64,000 bases of DNA, taken from the NCBI GenBank assembly GCA_026120185.1, contig JANUWF010001101.1, positions 372,001-436,000 of the forward strand. The letters run 5' to 3'. The notes under the pieces are model-generated. The model did not search any database. It was not told the origin of the DNA and saw only the letters and a program-made list of their open reading frames with translations. Position numbers and translations under genes: made by a program. Source of the stretch: Voacanga thouarsii. Its lineage: Eukaryota > Streptophyta > Magnoliopsida > Gentianales > Apocynaceae. Of the stretch, positions 62,019 to 64,000 are shown piece by piece (the stretch's first letter is position 1; each line of letters begins with the position of its first letter).

Positions 62019-62141
62019 CTAGCAAGTACTCTTAAAACTCAATAAGATTGAAATAAAATATTCATATAAATAATTCCAATAATTCATTAGATAAAGTTAA
62101 TTATTATAATTTTTCTAACGTGAAATTATAGGGGTATTACA
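62019..62141 (-). repeat. 5' end of the minus-strand Tekay-like LTR
   Basis: Forward end AAATTATAGGGGTATTACA; read on the minus strand the LTR begins TGTAATACCCC. It completes the LTR body at 4088-8183. Confidence 0.55.
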
Positions 62142-64000
62142 TTTCTTGAATTTTCCACTCTCTTATACATGTTAGCAATCTATTTTCTTAAGGAAATAAA
62201 TCCAAGAAACCCTCTTATTGATGTATGAAAACTATACGTACAAAGCTAAAAATCTTTTTGTTGATATTATTAGGCTTCAACAAAATGTAGAAAATCAATT
62301 TGTCTTTGAAAGGAAGCATGTTTCTATATGTGTTTGAAATGTTTTTCATGTTGGGAATTATGCTAAAAACTACTAATTTTAATTGCAGAAGGTTTACAAA
62401 ATAGAAAATCAAGAAGATTGAATTTTTGGTGTTTTGAGTGTATTTTGTAACCTGATTTGAGCATGGTTTTTAAAGGTGTTAAGGTTGAAAGTATAGTAGG
62501 ATATGTGCTCTGTTAGACTGGAAAAGTGGGAGGAAAATGAATTCAAGATTTAAAGTTCTTGATTTTTCTTTTCAGATTGCCCGTTTGAGATAGATTTCAG
62601 CAGTTTGCAAACTAAAATTATTGCAACTTATATGGATGTTATTTGCTGGATTTTCTGGTCATATTTCATTCCTTACATGTTAAACTTAATGTCCAAAAAA
62701 TTTGAAGTCATTTGGGTAAGGGCAAGTATGGGTTTTACCTTGAAAATCAAAGATTATGTGTGTTATAATCTATCAACGGCTAGGTGGTTATTTGAAAATA
62801 GTTATATTTGATCTCCTTTCCAATTAGTGAGTAAGTAATTTGTATGCTAAGTAGGGGATATTGGAAGACCTTAAGCACTGAATATTTATATAGAGTATTC
62901 GTGCTGCCCTTAGATGTTATTTGACAAACAAATTATGTATAGGATATGATGTGCATTTGTTGTGTAGTAGAAGTTTGTATTCTTTAGATTGACCTAGGAA
63001 GTACTTGTGATTATTTCATGTAAATTTTTTATAGACTTGAGAGGTTATCAAGAGCAAGGATTAGCCTTTGGAATTAGATGTATCCACTTCTTACTTGATT
63101 AAGGTAAGCCTCCATTGTATTTAGGCAATATTTGAATATGAGCTATTTTTCGAAACTTTCTAATTTTGGAAACTTTCGAAATTTGTCAAGCATGATTTAG
63201 AAGCTAAGTATCAAACACTGATATTTATTTTTGAACACTCGAGTTATATGAACTTATAGTCATGTAAATATTTTCTAAAATCATAGGATTACTTATACAA
63301 GTATGTGTCTCTTTCAATTATGAACACTTGTACTAAAAATGTTGATTTTGAGATCATGACTTCTGAAAATCTTTTTGTGATTTAAAACACATTGTTTGAA
63401 AATACATTGAGCTAATCTTGTAGGAATTCTACTATGGCAACTTTTGTGAAATGTGAAGATGATGGCATTGAGTACATAATGGGGCGAGGCTACAGGCACA
63501 AACTAGTATTAGATTGTAGGCAACTTCTAATAGGTAGACCGTCTCTGGAAGTCTGCCCCTTTCCAAACAAAGCACCAGTTCTTGGTGATTAAGCTAATTC
63601 TAGAGGAATTGATGGCCGGACATAGGATAACAGGATTGGGTCTGAGTGAGAAAAAGAAGAGAATCTCACTCGATAGGATATTCACCTACCCGATAGTTTG
63701 GAATTATATGTGTTATACTTTTTGGATAGGAGTTACCTCTATGCCCATTCAGTATGCATATATTAGAACATCGATGCTCCACAAACACCGGTAGCAACCT
63801 TTAGAGACCGAAAATATGCAAAATTATTGAATAGATTTTGATAGGATTTTCTAAGTGCAACTTGGAAGTTTCATTTGAAGCTCAATGTATTCAATTGATG
63901 ATTTTTTATTTTTTTGCAAACAAAATACTTTATATACACTTCACTTCACAAATACTCATAACTCAAGAGTACTTTTTGGTACATGAAAATATAATTGTGA
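62142..64000 (+). repeat. Plus-strand Tekay-like LTR portion, no gene
   Basis: 63480-63700 (AGACCGTCTCTGGAAG, CCTTTCCAAAC, TCACTCGATAGG, ACCTACCCGATAG) is homologous, inverted, to 4660-4880. The rest is AT-rich, with no coding match and no LTR end before the window stops. It may be the LTR into which the minus-strand LTR inserted. Confidence 0.5.

Overview
This window is plant heterochromatin. It is AT-rich, contains no recognisable host gene, tRNA gene or rRNA gene, and consists almost entirely of LTR retrotransposons inserted into one another. The features that point to a flowering plant are a tRNA-iMet primer site and Ty1/copia pol, an Athila/Tat-type Ty3/gypsy pol with a tRNA-Asp-like primer site, very long TGTGACACCCC...GGGGTGTTACA LTRs, and a 'putative plant transposon protein' ORF. 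I cannot name the species.

The nest was reconstructed from LTR ends, target-site duplications (TSDs), primer sites (PBS) and polypurine tracts (PPT). (0) A minus-strand Tekay/Del-like LTR body fills 4088-8183 and resumes at 62019-62141. (1) E1, plus strand, 1-4087, has its 5' end outside the window. E6, minus strand, 8184-62013, has a near-match TSD ttagt/ttact. (2) Inside E6 lie E4 (plus, 10667-55448) and a solo copia-B LTR (59743-61436, TSD actca). (3) Inside E4 lie E2 (minus, 12006-20504, TSD aaatt/aaact), E3 (minus, 21307-28583, TSD tttct), a 4.2-kb solo Tekay-like LTR (30778-34961, TSD cacat) and copia A (minus, 35619-51918, TSD ggtat). (4) Inside the right LTR of copia A lies copia B (plus, 41976-51100, TSD gtaat). 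Past 62141 there is a plus-strand relative of the Tekay-like LTR that runs off the window.

E1, E2, E3, E4 and E6 form one related group. They share LTR ends, leader, a repeated motif near the 3' end and a terminal PPT box, but their coding content differs. E2 has protease, RT, RNase H and integrase but only the tail of gag. E4 and E6 have gag plus a second ORF (ORF2, PF20167-like) and no pol. E3 and E1 show only ORF2, although E1 is cut by the window edge. ORF2 occupies the place between gag and the 3' motif where E2 carries pol. This suggests non-autonomous families mobilised by a pol-bearing relative. All copies here are broken by stops and frameshifts.

Copia B is the most complete element. 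It has two ~1.69-kb LTRs, an iMet PBS, a 1.8-kb leader with strong hairpins, and gag-PR-INT-RT-RNase H interrupted by six in-frame stops and one frameshift. Copia A is rearranged: its 5' half is replaced by a second copy of its own left flank plus LTR, giving three copies of its TSD.
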